From Dactylorhiza incarnata (Eukaryota > Streptophyta > Magnoliopsida > Asparagales > Orchidaceae): 64,000 bases of DNA. Positions 10,819 to 22,464 of the stretch are shown here, in pieces. The translations under genes and the position numbers were made by a program. The notes beneath the pieces were generated by a model. The model made no database searches, had not been told where the DNA came from, and saw only the letters and a list, made by a program, of their open reading frames with translations. Positions within the stretch are counted from its first letter, which is position 1. Each line of letters begins with the position of its first letter. The stretch is from contig JAWHQI010000099.1 in the NCBI GenBank assembly GCA_033032865.1, forward strand, positions 2,551,001 to 2,615,000, given 5' to 3'.

Positions 10819-13138
10819 CTATGGACAGAGGCACAGAAAGGTTTTCCACCAAGCTCCTAGTTTGCACTAAGGAGAATTTCCCCATGTGGAAAGAAAGAGT
10901 TTCTTCTACATGGAAGCAAATGATCCCCGAATCTCCCAGATAGTTAAGGAAGGTCCCCATATTCCCATGGTTGCTTCTACCATTGATGCCACCAAACAAG
11001 TGCCAAAGAAACTGATGGACATGCCAAAGGATGAAATTGCACTTGTCACTCTGGACAAGAAAGCAAAGCACATCATAGCAGGTGCAATTGATGATTCAAT
11101 GCAACAAAATCTGATTCACTGCAAGTATGCAAAAGAGATGTGGGATTCTATTGTGGTTTTGATGGAAGGTACTGAAGAAGTTTGAGATGACAGGAAGTCT
11201 TTGCTGAACCAAGAATACGAAGCCTTCAAGCAACAAGGCAAATACACAATTTCTGACACCTATGAGAAATTCTTCAAGATTGCAAATGGTCTGAGAAACT
11301 ATGGAAGAGAATTCACCGTGGGTGAACAAAATGATAAATTCCTTAGATCCCTGTCTAAGGAATGGGACCCCAAGGTGATAGCTATCAGAGAATATCGTAA
11401 GTTGGCTACTACGGAGCCACAGATTCTGTATGGGAAGCTGCTCTCCCATGAGCTGAAGTTGAATATCAGGAAGTCAGAATAGGAAAGCAGTAGGAGCTCT
11501 AGCAAGGAGAAGACCATTGATCTAAAGGCTGAAAGCTCCCGGAGAAGCAGGGCTCTGTCCCCTGTGAGGGATGAGTCTTCTGAGGATAAAGCTGAAAACA
11601 CTTCTGAAGAATCAGAACTATCTGAAGGAGAATTTTCCCTCCTCTCCAAGCAATTCAAAAAGTTGTTTAGCAAGAGGAGACAAATGAGAAAAGGCTCATC
11701 TTCCTCAAGAGATCACAGGAGATCACACTGTGACAGAAATGACAGGTATGGTTCTAAACCGAACAAATACGATTATACTGAACCTGTTTGTTATTGTTGT
11801 AAAAAGCCAGGGCATATGATAGCTGATTGCCCACACAAGAAGAAGGAAACTTCAAGAAAAGAAGAAAAGAAGTCCTTCAAAGGAAAGAAGAAAGAGGAGA
11901 AGAGTTCTGTTGCCAAGAAGTCCAAGACTCTGAGTGATAGTGACACAACTGAGTCTAACTCAGATGAAGAGGCATTCTTTGGACTGATGGCTCAACCTGA
12001 TACAGAAGACCAATTTGGTCAATATAGAGGAAAAGGTCTCACAGAAGACTGCTTCTACAGTCTAATGGCTAAGTCAGATGATGACAAAGATATTGTTCCT
12101 TTCACCGGTCAGGTATTATCTTCTACACCTCTTTCATGTTCAAAAATGGCATCTGATGCTAATGAAAACTACTACTCGGAAGATGATTCTGAGTTGACTG
12201 CTAAGTATGAGGAAATGTTGAAAGGGTTTAATAAGTGTCGAAAGCTTGTTAAAACTCAATCAAAGGAGATTCAATCCCTTAAGGATCAAGAATCAAACCT
12301 GAGAAAGGAGATTGAAGAATCTAACCTACTCAGGGATGAAATCTTATCCTTGAAGATTGCTCTCTCCGAGGCCACTTCAGCAGGCATTCAGAAGAGTGAA
12401 ATTATCTATGATTTGACGAAACAGCTTGAGGCTGAAAAGAAGATCACAATAAACTTCTCTAAGCCCAAGACAGTTTTGCCTATCATAGACACTTTCACTG
12501 CTGGTTCTGGTAGCAGTGGTTTGGGCCATGTTGCTGAAAAGAGCCTAAGTAAGTCAGCCAAAAGAAGAGCTGCTAAAGCAAAGGGTAAGGGTCCACAGTG
12601 TGCTCCAACTTTCAAGAAGGTGATTCTTCCTACGAACACCTATGATTTTGAGAGCATTTATGGTCACTTCAGCAGACCAACCCATGTTGAGCCTGCCAAG
12701 GTGAACTCAGTGTGGACCAGACCCAGAAACTTTGGATCTAGCTCCCTTAAGGCTCCTTATAAGGAAGTTCAATTGAAGCATCATGGACCATTCGTTCATG
12801 GATCAAATGCAAAGAAGGCACCGCAGGTCAAGCCTATTGTGCCTAAGAATTGTGTATGTTGCACCAACGAGGCTTCTACCTCCAAGGTTGCTCCTCCTGC
12901 AAAGCCACCAATTCAAAAGGCTCAGCAGAACACAAAGAGGAGATACAATAGATTTGAATGCTGGTGTTGTGGCAAAATTGGTCATTTTGCCATAGATTGT
13001 TGGTTCAATCATATTGTGCCAAGAACTCCACGAGTTAACAGTGCAAGACCGACCACTTGCAAAGTTAATGTTCCAAGTGGTGTTCCACTAACAAGGAACC
13101 AAGGGCCCAAATATATTTGGGCTCCTAAGGGGTATTGA
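10819..13138 (+). pseudogene. gag: Element C gag, broken
   Basis: The ATG at 10819 (MDRGTERF) opens the Gag domain. A frameshift near 10905 moves the frame to 10886-11185, an in-frame TGA lies at 11183-11185 and a TAG at 11480-11482. The rest, 11564-13138, is open for 524 codons. It contains a CCHC knuckle CYCCKKPGHMIADC (about 11787-11831), a Lys/Glu-rich coiled-coil stretch, and a second knuckle CWCCGKIGHFAIDC (about 12958-13001). It ends WAPKGY-stop at 13136-13138, directly before the protease in the same frame. A double-knuckle Gag is also seen in A. Confidence 0.88.
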
Positions 13139-13141
13139 TCA

Positions 13142-13735
13142 TGTTTGCAGGAATGTCCAAAGGCCGACGAAATTCCTATCTGGTATTTGGACAGTGGTTG
13201 CTCTCGGCATATGACCGGGAGAAGAAGATTACTTCAGGATTATGTTCCAGTTGAGAACGGGCCTAAAGTAAAGTTTGGCGGATCTGAACGAGGTATTATT
13301 ATAGGCTATGGTTCAATAACCAACGACTCAGTCGTTTTCACACGTGTAGCTCATGTGAAAGGATTGAAATACAATCTGATTAGCATAAGCCAACTGTGTG
13401 ACAAAGGCTATACCGTTGAGTTCTTTAGAGATAGATGCCTGATAAAGATGTCCGTGTCTGCGGAAACTATTTTAACAGGCTCTAGGAGTAGTGGTATATA
13501 CTGTTTGGATTTTATATGTTTACAGTCTTCTACCCCAGTGTGTTTTGTTGCCAAAGATAGTGCATCTCTTTGTCACCAATGGCACAAGAGACTAGCACAT
13601 ATTAATTTCAAAACTATATCTATGTTATTTTCTCACAACTTGGTAAGGGATGCCCCAAAGTTAAATGCATTAACGAAAGCCCTTGCCATGCTTGCCAAAT
13701 GGGTAAGAAAACAAAGGCTAGCTTTAAGAGCATAA
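13142..13735 (+). pseudogene. pol: Element C protease and GAG-pre-integrase
   Basis: This reads in the gag frame after the TGA. The protease site WYLDSGCSRHMTG keeps DSG. A GAG-pre-integrase zinc region follows (WHKRLAH), then CLAKW-type residues where the frame is lost near 13700. The integrase continues in another frame, so one small indel separates them. Confidence 0.85.
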
Positions 13736-15411
13736 TTGGCAATAATTCTACCAGATGTCTTCATCTGCTGCATATGGATTTATTTAGTCCAATGTCAGTT
13801 AGAAGCTTAGGTGGGAAAGCTTACACCTTGGTTATTGTTGATGACTATTCCCGGTTTGCATGGGCGTTCTTTCTAAAACTTATGTCAGAAACCTTTGGCA
13901 TATTCACTACATTTGTCAAGCTTATTCAGAATGAACTTGACTGTTCAGTGGTCAAAATCAGAAGTGACCATGGAGCAGAATTTCAGTCTGGGGCCATGAC
14001 AGAGTTTTGTGAAAGTCAAGGTATCTCCCATGAGTTTTCCTCACCACGTACTCCACAGCAAAATGGAGTAGCCGAGAGAAAGAATAGAACCCTCATAGAA
14101 GCTGGCAGGTCTATGTTGAGTGATTCTGCTCTTCCAGAATACTTCTGGGCAGAAGCTATCAACACAGCTTGCCATGTGCAAAACAGAGCACTCATCAATA
14201 AGAACCATCGCAAGACCCCATATGAGATTCTAAAGGGCAGAAAACCAAAGATTTCATATTTTAGAATTTTTGGCAGTAAATGCTATGTACTTAACAATGG
14301 AAAACATCATAAAACCAAGTTTAGTGAAAAATGTTTTGAAGGTATTTTCGTAGGATATAGTAGCCATAGTAAGGCATCTAGGATTTTTAATAAGAAAACT
14401 CTGGTGGTAGAAGAAACAGTCCATGTTGTATTTGATGAGACGAGCCTCCTGCATAGCAACTCGTCTAGTGTGTTCATTGAAGATGCAGGTGAAAAGCTAA
14501 AGGAACTCACTATGGAAGATGGAGTAAATACCACAGATGATGCACCAAAGTTGGCAGAAGAGATCTCAGATCACTCTGAAGATGAACAAGAAGATGTTCC
14601 AGAGGTGGCTGAACCTCAAGTTGCTCCTAAAAATGCAAGTAACTTGGGAGTCAGATATTCAAGAGATCATCCAGCTGATCAGATTATCGGAGATCTTTCA
14701 AGCAGAGTTCTAACAAGAAGAGGTACAACTAACAAAGTTTTACATTTAAGTTTTCTTTCACAGATTGAGCCGAAGAAGTTTGAAGAAGCAAACACCGATC
14801 CATCTTGGATCCTTGCTATGCAAGAAGAGCTCAACCAATTCAAGAGATGTAAAGTTTGGGAGTTAGTACCAAGACCCAAAGGACAAAATGTGATTGGAAC
14901 CAAATGGGTCTACCGGAACAAGCTTGATGAAAAGGGCATCATTACAAAGAACAAAGCAAGACTGGTTGCACAAGGATACATGCAAGAAGAAGGGATTGAT
15001 TTTGATCAGACCTTTGCACCAGTAGAAAGACTTGGAGCCATCAGATTATTTCTGGCTTTTTCTGCATATAATGGCTTTAAGGTTTTCCAGATGGATGTGA
15101 AGTCAGCCTTCCTGAATGGAGACCTTAAAGAGGAAATATATGTAGCTCAGCCTCCAGGTTTTGCAGATCCTAACTTTCCTGATCATGTATATTATTTACA
15201 TAAAGCTTTGTATGGTCTCAAACAGGCACCCCAAGCCTGGTATGAGACATTGTCTAGGTTCCTTCTTGAGAACAAATTTACAAGAGGAACAATAGATAAG
15301 ACATTGTTTCTTAGGGAAGTGAAAGGCGAGATTTTGCTTGTGCAAATCTATGTCGATGATATTATTTTGGCTCTACAGATGACAAACTTTGCAAAAAGTC
15401 TTCTAACTTGA
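13699..15411 (+). pseudogene. pol: Element C integrase and most of RT
   Basis: A 570-codon open frame. The integrase core shows LLHMDLFSP (first Asp), IRSDHGAEF (second Asp) and [12 protein letters not shown] (Glu). [11 protein letters not shown] marks the integrase C-terminal region. An acidic linker leads to RT with [36 protein letters not shown] and the catalytic YVDDIIL near 15350. Shortly after YVDD a one-base change shifts the frame and the ORF ends at 15411. The rest of RT and the RNase H lie in the next ORF. Confidence 0.9.
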
Positions 15412-16295
15412 TGCAAGGTAAGTTTGAAATGAGCAGTATGGGAGAGCTAAAATATTTCTTAGGACTCCAGGTGCACCAATCTGAAGATGGAATTTTCATC
15501 TCTCAGACGAAGTTCACCAAAGAGCTCCTTAAGAAATTTGGAATGGAGAGTGCAACCTCTATGAGGACTCCAATGGGCTCAAGCATGTCTCTGGACAAGG
15601 ATGAGAAAGGGAAACCTTTTGATGAAACCAAGTACAGAAGCATAATTGGGTCCTTGCTCTACCTTATTGCTAGTAGGCCTGATATAATGTTTTCAACATG
15701 TGTTTGTGCCAGGTATCAGGTGAACTGTAAGGAATCTCATTATGCCGCTGCAAAGAGGATTTTGAGATACCTTAAGGGTACAACAAATCTCGGCTTATGG
15801 TACCCAAGAAGCAATGACTTTGAACTAATTAGTTTTTCAGATGCTGATTTTGCAGGAAGCAAAGATGATAGAAAGAGTACTTCAGGAACTTGCCAATTCT
15901 TGGGAAAAAGGCTTGTTTCATGGAGTAGCAAGAAGCAAAAGTGTGTTGCAATATCAACTGCTGAATCAGAGTATATCTCAGCCGGCAGCTGCTGTGCACA
16001 ACTCTTGTGGATAAAGAATCAGCTTGAGGACTATAACTTAAAGCTCACAGAAATCCCCATGTTCTGTGACTCCTCAAGTGCTATTGCCATAGCAAATAAT
16101 CCAGTCTCTCACAGTAGAACAAAGCACATCGAGCTTCGCTACCACTTAATCCGGGAACATGTTGAGAGTAAGGATATAAATTTGTTATATGGTAATACTG
16201 ACAAGCAAATTGCAGATATTTTTACAAAGCCTCTAGACGAGACCAAGTTCAATTTCTTCAAAATGGAACTTGGAATGCTTAATAAGGAATCTTGA
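15412..16295 (+). pseudogene. pol: Element C RT C-terminus and RNase H
   Basis: The frame continues after the shift with [20 protein letters not shown] of the RT thumb. The RNase H domain has SDADFAGSKDDRKSTSG, STAESEYISAGSC, FCDSSSAI and ADIFTKPLD, so the catalytic acids are visible. Pol ends at the TGA at 16293-16295. No extra 3' ORF is seen because element D cuts in 72 bp later. Confidence 0.9.
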
Positions 16296-16367
16296 AGACA
16301 TGACTGTTGGAATTTCACGAAATTGCACGGGATTTCACTGGATAAATCAGAAAATTTCATGAAGTTT
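16296..16367 (+). other. Remnant of element C 3' region
   Basis: 72 bases between the pol stop of C and the LTR of D. The TGTTGG at 16306 resembles an LTR start but lacks a following match to any LTR here. I see no gene. The last five bases, AGTTT, are the expected left target site of D. Confidence 0.5.
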
Positions 16368-17993
16368 TGATGAGTCCCAAATATATACACATTTATGGAC
16401 TCATCTGGGCCGATTTTCTAGTTTATGCACTTCACTTTAGACTTGTTTCCACTCATATTTGATACTCCTTGCTAAGTGCACCTCTAGGCCTGTTTTTGGT
16501 GTTGTTTCTTGTTTTTCATCTCTAGTAGTTTTCGTGCATCGTTAAGTGCCACCTTCGGTGGCCATACTGGTGTCGTATGCTGGAACAGGAGTCGTGCAGG
16601 TGTTCCCGGTACAATTCTGTACAGGAACACTGCGCACGATCACCGGTTCTATTGCGCACGACCACTGGTCGTGCGCCACTGATCGTGTGCACTTAACCCT
16701 ATTTTATGAGTTCTGTCTCGACCAGTGTGCACGACCACCGACGATAGTGTGCACGACCACCGGTCGTGCGCCACTGGTCGTGCGCCACTGGTCGTGCGAA
16801 CATTATATTTTATAAATGTCTTCCCTTGCAGGCTCCGTCTAGTCAGGCGCACGATCACAGGATTCTAGTGCGCACGACCACTGGTCGTGCGCCAATGACC
16901 GTGCGCACTGTTTACTCCAGCGCCTATAAAACGACCTGCTCGCGAATTAGGTCAGATATCCCGATTTGTTCCGCCGTTTTCTCGCTCCAGGGCTCTGATT
17001 TCGCCCCTCCACCGTCGCCCACCATATGGAGGTACTCCGGGCTTGTTCCTCACGCCAACCTTGAGCCGGAGCTTCCTCTCGGCCTCCTCCTTCATCCTAG
17101 AGGTTCAAAGGAAGACCTAGCCGCCATTACCGTCAAGCAAGGGGAAGTTTGCAACCTCTACCGGATCGTGAGACGAAGAAGACGGGTTCATTGGAGAGCC
17201 GTGACAGCTCTCTCTACCCCGGACGTAGTTGCGGACCGAGCTTGGACGCGGATTGACAACCCGGCGATTCCAACCGTGAATCTCCAATGAGCCTTCGGAT
17301 TCGGTCGATTTCTTGCCTTGTTCTCCTCTTATTGATTGTTGTAATAGTTAGATCTTTTGTATTTTGATGAAGAACACTATAGACCTTGCTATTTAAAGTT
17401 ATTTCATGTCTATGTGAAATACCCTTTTTGTTTATTTGTGTGCTTGAGGTGCGCCCCATTCCATCCTCCATCCCGCCGTCACGTTCGTGTGCCGAACTAG
17501 CAATTGCTAGTGGCGTGCTTGTCGAAGAGGTGCCGACGACCCTCATTCCGTTAGCCTACTCGCCCATCCGCCTACCGAAGCATGGCATAGCGGCCCGTGT
17601 ATTCTATCCCGCCTAACGAAGCAGCGCGCTTAAGGCCTGCATAGTTCGATCCGTTAGCCTACTCGTCCATCCGCCCTTGCGACGCAGCGCGTTCAAGGCC
17701 TGCCTAGTCTCCATTCCGCCGAGCGAAGCATTGCATAGCGGCATTGCATAGGAGTAGTTGTAATATTTTATTTTATTATTCGCAAACCAAATCCCCCATT
17801 TCCGCATCCATCCGCTCTAAAGGACTTCAATCTCAAGTCCTTCCTCGATAATAAACTCCACCTTACTGTGTTCCTTTGAGATCGATACTTGGGGATTCAT
17901 TCCCATTTTATATTACTTGAATGATCGGTACACTGCCATTTCGTGCCGCAGTCGAGCTACCGCCTATAGCGGTGTGTGAGATTTGCGCCATCA
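16368..17993 (+). repeat. 5' LTR of element D
   Basis: A 1626-bp LTR from TGATGAGTCC to GCGCCATCA, colinear with the E LTRs. U3 carries clustered palindromes GCACGACCANTGGTCGTGC and variants (about 16636-16910). TATAAA follows at 16925. The transcribed part contains a degenerate repeat with CGAAGCA and GGCATAGCGGC (17575-17760). Confidence 0.88.
16925..16932 (+). promoter_or_regulatory. TATA box of LTR D
   Basis: TATAAAAC lies directly after the palindrome cluster. The corresponding E sequence is TATAAATT. Confidence 0.6.
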
Positions 17994-17999
17994 AGTTTT

Positions 18000-18017
18000 T
18001 GGCGCCGTTGCCGGGGA
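18000..18017 (+). promoter_or_regulatory. Primer binding site of element D (tRNA-Asp)
   Basis: TGGCGCCGTTGCCGGGGA, six bases after the LTR. Its complement ends CCCCGGCAACGGCGCCA, the 3' end of plant tRNA-Asp as I know it. This primer is typical of some plant Gypsy elements, not of Copia. Confidence 0.8.
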
Positions 18018-18214
18018 ACACAGTCGTGTGAGTTTTCTGGAGAGGGAGAATCTGAGAGAGAAGCCCTTCCATTTGTTTATCGCATCTTTTATTTTATTTC
18101 TGTTCTCTTTATTCCATTTTCTTGTTTTATAGTAGGTTGCTTTAGTAAATTTTTGTTAGGTGTAGTATTTCGCACAATAGTGTTCTTCTTTTTGAATCGT
18201 TTTATCTTCGCACT

Positions 18215-19456
18215 ATGTGGGTACATCTTAATTTCCGTTACCGTTGGTGTGGAGCTACCTCCCACTCTAGTGATGAATGCCCTACGGAGAATAGTAGGCA
18301 TAATTCTTATAGCCCAGCATATGGAGCACCGACTTCGTCTGGTACTTCATATGGTGCGCGTAAGTCTTATGGCCACTCTGATAAGCCTTTACCGTCTTAC
18401 TTCTTTTCGGCTTCAGCACCCGCTGTGCCAAAGAAGCCCGCTAGGCAGTGCCGGTTTTGTCGGAGCACTGATCATGTCTTGAAGGACTGTGCCGAGTATC
18501 TTCGCCAATTGGACGAGGATGACGAGCCGGACATCCGGATCGTCCCAACTCTTAACTCTGGCGGCACACCTTCAACATCCGGTTATGTGTCTTTGTCACC
18601 TTCACATCTTGAAGGGTATGGCATGGACACGGTCACCGGATGTGCGGCTGATCTGGGCACTGACATTGCTGAGCCTATTCTCCCAGTGCATCCACCACCT
18701 CTAGTGGATTCGATTCTTTGTGAGGAATCGGTGCTCGACTTTTATCCGAGCACTACTCCTCCCCCTGTTGTGCATACTATACTCGTCTCCGACGACATTG
18801 TTGATGATGTGTCGCAGGAGGAGGTGGTTGATCTTAGTATTGTGCCTACTCTTATGGAGGAGGACAACCTTCTAGGTGAAGAGGAATTTTCCTCAGCACC
18901 GGTGGAGGAAGTCCAAATCCTAAGCTTGGCCACCGTTGATCCTGCCGAATCTTGTAGCATTGATGACAATGCAAACATTATTTTACTTCCCCAGCCTGAT
19001 GGGAGTGAGACCGGGATCACTCCCCCGATTGACGATGATTTATGTTCTTCGCCTTATTTATTTCTTGATCCCCTTCCTTCATCTGAGTCTGTGCAGGCTG
19101 AATCTTCACATGCACTTCAGGAGGACTTGGAGATTTTTGCTCAAGTCAATGATGAGAGCATCCTCTCATGTGAGGAGGTTCATTCCCCCTCCGTAGAGGA
19201 AGCTCCACTCATTGCCTTCTCCTCCTGCGGACCTGCTGTGGACGATACCTTGCTGGGCAAGGGTAGTTTTGGTGAGATGAGTGAGGACCAGGCCTCTTCC
19301 TCTTCTTACTTTTTATTCCCTCTACCTGTGACGAGCAGGTATTATTTATATTCGGGTAGAGGCGTGAATGTTCTATCACCGTATCGGTACCCGCTACCGA
19401 CACGGATATTAGGCCAGTTACCTGTCCACTTCTCATTCCATACTCCCATTAGCTAG
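18215..19456 (+). CDS. Zinc-knuckle protein of element D (413 aa)
   Basis: One open frame of 413 codons starts MWVHLN, at the ATG conserved with E. Two short zinc-knuckle motifs sit near the N-terminus. The first has Tyr in place of its first Cys (YRWCGATSHSSDEC), the second is intact (CRFCRSTDHVLKDC, about residues 79-92). The remaining 300 residues are acidic and Ser/Pro-rich, with many DDD/EE clusters. I see no signal peptide, membrane segment or enzyme motif. The E copy has exactly the same length and about 85% identity by eye, which suggests selection on the protein. A Gag-like nucleic acid binding role is inference; the knuckles lie N-terminal, unlike ordinary Gag. Confidence 0.7.
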   Translation: MWVHLNFRYRWCGATSHSSDECPTENSRHNSYSPAYGAPTSSGTSYGARKSYGHSDKPLPSYFFSASAPAVPKKPARQCRFCRSTDHVLKDCAEYLRQLDEDDEPDIRIVPTLNSGGTPSTSGYVSLSPSHLEGYGMDTVTGCAADLGTDIAEPILPVHPPPLVDSILCEESVLDFYPSTTPPPVVHTILVSDDIVDDVSQEEVVDLSIVPTLMEEDNLLGEEEFSSAPVEEVQILSLATVDPAESCSIDDNANIILLPQPDGSETGITPPIDDDLCSSPYLFLDPLPSSESVQAESSHALQEDLEIFAQVNDESILSCEEVHSPSVEEAPLIAFSSCGPAVDDTLLGKGSFGEMSEDQASSSSYFLFPLPVTSRYYLYSGRGVNVLSPYRYPLPTRILGQLPVHFSFHTPIS

Positions 19457-20540
19457 AACCGTTTTAGTTTTGAATAAGTCATGCTGGGATGACAATAACC
19501 CCAGTAGTTATCTTCTTTTTCTCGCATTTTTTTTAATTTATCTAATCCTGCGTCTTTAGTTTATTTTATTTCAGCGTTTCTATTTTCCTTTGTTTTTGCG
19601 GAGCTGACCCCTGCAGGTATCTTTTTCTGGATGGCGGATGCTGCAGCGTTGTCTTAGTTTGCACGCGTCTTCTGGTATGCTCACTTGCTGAGCATTGGGT
19701 ACTCTCTTTCCCTAGCCCTATTTTGATTTTCCTGTCATATATTATGCTGATTGTTTAGTTTAAGTCTGGGGGAGAGTAGTTTGTTTACCCGCTCACGTGC
19801 ACTATTGCACTGCATACTAGAAACTTTCATTTAAAATGTTTTGTTTATTTTCATTGCACACCTTTGCACCCACTTGAGCGCGTGCTTATCTATTTGTTTT
19901 GTGCTGAACAAACTATCTTGGTTAGGAATGTGAATTTGGATGTTAGCTTAGGAATTACTATTGGGAGCGCAATGTTGACTCGAGCAGTATTCTAGTCGCA
20001 TCCGCATGCTACAATAGAATTTGAGTAAAATTAGATTATTTCTGTGCATTTAATTTATGATTAGTATTTATGCGTAGTTTTAGATTTATTCTACTCAAGT
20101 GGTGAACGTGAATGAAATTGGTGATAGCCCGGTGTTGTGTGTTTACGAGCACTAGTTGTGTGTTGCTCGAGTCGGGAGGAAGGTTTACCTTTCTCGTGGG
20201 CTAAGAACTTGCCCCAAGCGACTCTTGAAGCATGGGTGCGGGCGATTCGTGGAGATAAATATGATTTAGGCCACCTCTTGGCTAGATTGAGCCTTTGCTT
20301 TCCAATTCCTATTCGCTCACCTTTGCTACCCAACATTTGTGCCTACCACTCCCTTTGTTCAGCTCCTCCTCCATTCACCAAGGCCTGAAGCTTATCCCAC
20401 TGTCGCAACCAAGTATTTGTTAAATGCACTCATGTTCTAGATTTGGTGTGATGTTTGGAATCGTCGTGTTGTGAAGGAGAAGTAAACTCTATTTGCTGAT
20501 TTTGAACCAACCGGAGGATAAGAAAAAGAAAAAGAAAATA
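19457..20540 (+). other. Element D 3' non-coding region
   Basis: Non-coding sequence that aligns with E 54753 down to about 53640. It contains TTTAAGTCTGGGGGAGAG (about 19760-19777), a polypurine-like tract repeated three times in E. No ORF here is supported. Confidence 0.7.
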
Positions 20541-20639
20541 TGGTATTGAGATCGGGCGGTCACACGACAGGAGGAAGGTCGTGTGATAGAGGAGACCGTC
20601 GGACGGCTAGATCGTTGTGGCGAACACTCCCCCATAACG

Positions 20640-21098
20640 GAGAGACCGGGAGGGCCAGACCGCTTCTCTCCATAAGAAGCGATCTGGTATATCCGAGATG
20701 AACCGACAGTCTTATACTTGGAGACTGCTGAGACCGCTGGATCTAGACCGCTTGGAGAGGTGGAATGATGCTGACCTTCATAAGACGCGATCTCGCATAC
20801 TTGAGGAGAAGTGGCGGTCTGATGCTGGGAGACCACACAGACCACGGTTATCAAACAGTTGTCTGATAGGGCTGGAGATCGCCGACCTTCATCTTGCATG
20901 ATCTCGCATATATGAGGAGGAGCAGCGGTATGATTCTGGGAGACCGCACAGACCGCTAACTCGAGACCGCGCAACTTCAACTTATCTTTATCCGGCATGA
21001 TCTGGTACATCAGGGGGGAAGCAGCGGTCTGATTATTGGAGACCGCACAGACCGCTTGCTTCAGATCGCGCGGCTTCAATCCTTCGAGACCGCTCGGC
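20640..21098 (+). repeat. Tandem repeats of about 100-110 bp in G
   Basis: Four to five degenerate units. The marker AGACCGCACAGACCGCT or a close variant starts near 20723, 20830, 20941 and 21040. Each unit also has a CATGATCT or similar block and a CAGCGGTCTGAT block. Confidence 0.6.
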
Positions 21099-21780
21099 TT
21101 CAACAGTGAAGTTGGCGGTCTGGGGGGGGGGGGGGTGGAGACCGCGCGGTTTGGTCTAACTGCTCGGTCTTGCGGTCTCCTCTAGCGGTCTGACCTCTCT
21201 GGTCTAGCCGCGGGCTCCTCGGCGTAACTGCCGTTCTTCTTTCCAAGGGTGCTGAGGTGTGGCCGCACGGTCTGGTCGTGTGGCCACGCGGTCTGTTCGT
21301 GTGGCCACGCGGTCTGTTCGTGTGACCACGTGGCGGAGCAGGTTTCTGCCTGGTAAGGGCGGTGCGCGGTCTGGTGCTTGCGACCGCGTGATGCGGGCAG
21401 CCAGTCTGGAGGCTGTCCGGGTTCTTGTGGTGCGCGCGGACTAAGGGCTTCTTAGTCGCGCGGTCTCCGGGTTGTGTTCGCATGGCTGGTCCTTCGGCGA
21501 TCAGCTGACATATGTGGTCACAGGTGTTTGGTCGACTTGGCCGGCTGTTGCCCTAGTCAGTATGGTGTGTTCGCGGTCTCTGGAGGAGGTCGGGTGGCGA
21601 ACACAGGTGGTGAGCGACATGACCGGGCGATTTGTCATGATCGCGTGGCTTCTGTTGAAGTCGGCGAGCTCACTAAGCAGGAGGATCTTTTGCTGGTTGC
21701 GCGGGTTGACCGGTCTGGTCGCGCGGTCAAGGGGTGGTGATCCTATCTCATAGGGTGGTGAATGGATAAGGTCTCATGTC

Positions 21781-21790
21781 TATAAATAGG
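21781..21790 (+). promoter_or_regulatory. TATA box of LTR G
   Basis: TATAAATAGG, aligned with TATAAATAGA at 50081 in F. Confidence 0.6.
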
Positions 21791-22464
21791 AGCCACTGTA
21801 GCAGCAAAATAATCGCACCAAGTGTAAGCTGAGCTCGCGACATGTTCTTGCGGTCTCATTTTATGACCGGCCGGTTAGCTGATCGAACTTGTTTTGTGCA
21901 GCTTCTGCGGATTGTGCGGGTAGCAGTGGTCACCTCCTCTTCTAAAGGTGTTCGGGCTGTCTCGCGGCTTGCAGTGCGGGTTGCTGGAGTTCGAGAGGAT
22001 CAGTGGAGTTCGGGAGTTCGCGTGGTTCTCAATTGGTGTTGTTCAAGGCACAGGCAGGCAGTTCGGGCAGTCTTATTTTCTAGCCGGGCGGACTGTCAGG
22101 TCGAGTGGTTAGGCGGTCTCAGTTGGCAGACCGCTGGTTATCTTTTCTGTTGCGTTGCTTCTCCTGTTTTTGTGTACTAGAGAAATCTTGTCCCGCCATG
22201 TATACCTCGCCATGTGCTGAAGAACTTTGCTTGATCAATAAAGATTGTGTTTGTTTCATGTGCTTCTGGTTGATTGGCTTGAACTTTTAGTTATACAATT
22301 CCTGCTCACTCCTAGATCTACGGAAAATTTCACAGACCCCACATCCCGGGTCGCGGGAACCTCTGATATGCGGGCCCCTCCCTCGCAGTCAGGTGAGTAG
22401 TTCTCCTCGCCCTCCTTTGTAACATATTTCCTGACTCGCTAAGTTTCCTTGATACCTTATGCAG

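Larger units (their letters stand above)
9270..16367 (+). mobile_element. Element C: SIRE-like Copia retrotransposon, 5' part
   Basis: Order on the plus strand: 5' LTR (9270-10731), PBS, gag, protease, integrase, RT and RNase H. Element D interrupts the 3' region at 16368, so the 3' LTR is not present in the window. The expected target site copy at the left is GGACT (9265-9269). Gag, protease and RT resemble those of A and J. Confidence 0.9.
16368..20540 (+). mobile_element. Element D: non-autonomous LTR element primed by tRNA-Asp, truncated
   Basis: The 5' LTR (16368-17993), PBS and a single ORF align with element E on the opposite strand. Homology with the internal region of E continues to a purine-rich stretch at about 20515-20540, then stops where G begins. 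No 3' LTR of D exists in the window, so D is truncated or continues to the right of the window. No protease, RT or integrase is encoded, so its mobility would need proteins from another element. Confidence 0.8.
20541..22334 (+). repeat. Element G: LTR related to F and K, boundaries partly unclear
   Basis: The right half (about 21099-22334) aligns with the F LTR: GCGGTCT-rich U3, TATA box at 21781, polyadenylation region with AATAAAGATTGTGTTTG, and an end AAAATTTCACA. No PBS follows 22334, so it is a solo or terminal LTR. The left limit is not defined: 20541-21098 consists of related repeats partly in inverse order. No matching target sites were found. ORFs here are by-products of the GC-rich repeats. 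Confidence 0.65.

Noticed and set aside
16306..16330. TGTTGGAATTTCACG as an LTR start
   Set aside because: The next bases match no LTR, no PBS follows, and the D LTR start at 16368 is fixed by alignment with E.
18000..18017. A tRNA-Asp gene fragment
   Set aside because: Only 17-18 bases complementary to the tRNA 3' end, at six bases from an LTR, which is a primer binding site and not a tRNA gene.
20489..21103. Minus-strand 204-codon ORF in G
   Set aside because: It translates the 100-110-bp tandem repeats. The regular peptide repeat comes from the DNA repeat, and no family is recognised.
22335..22350. PBS directly after G
   Set aside because: GACCCCACATCCC does not begin with TGG and matches no usual primer, so G is not treated as a 5' LTR.
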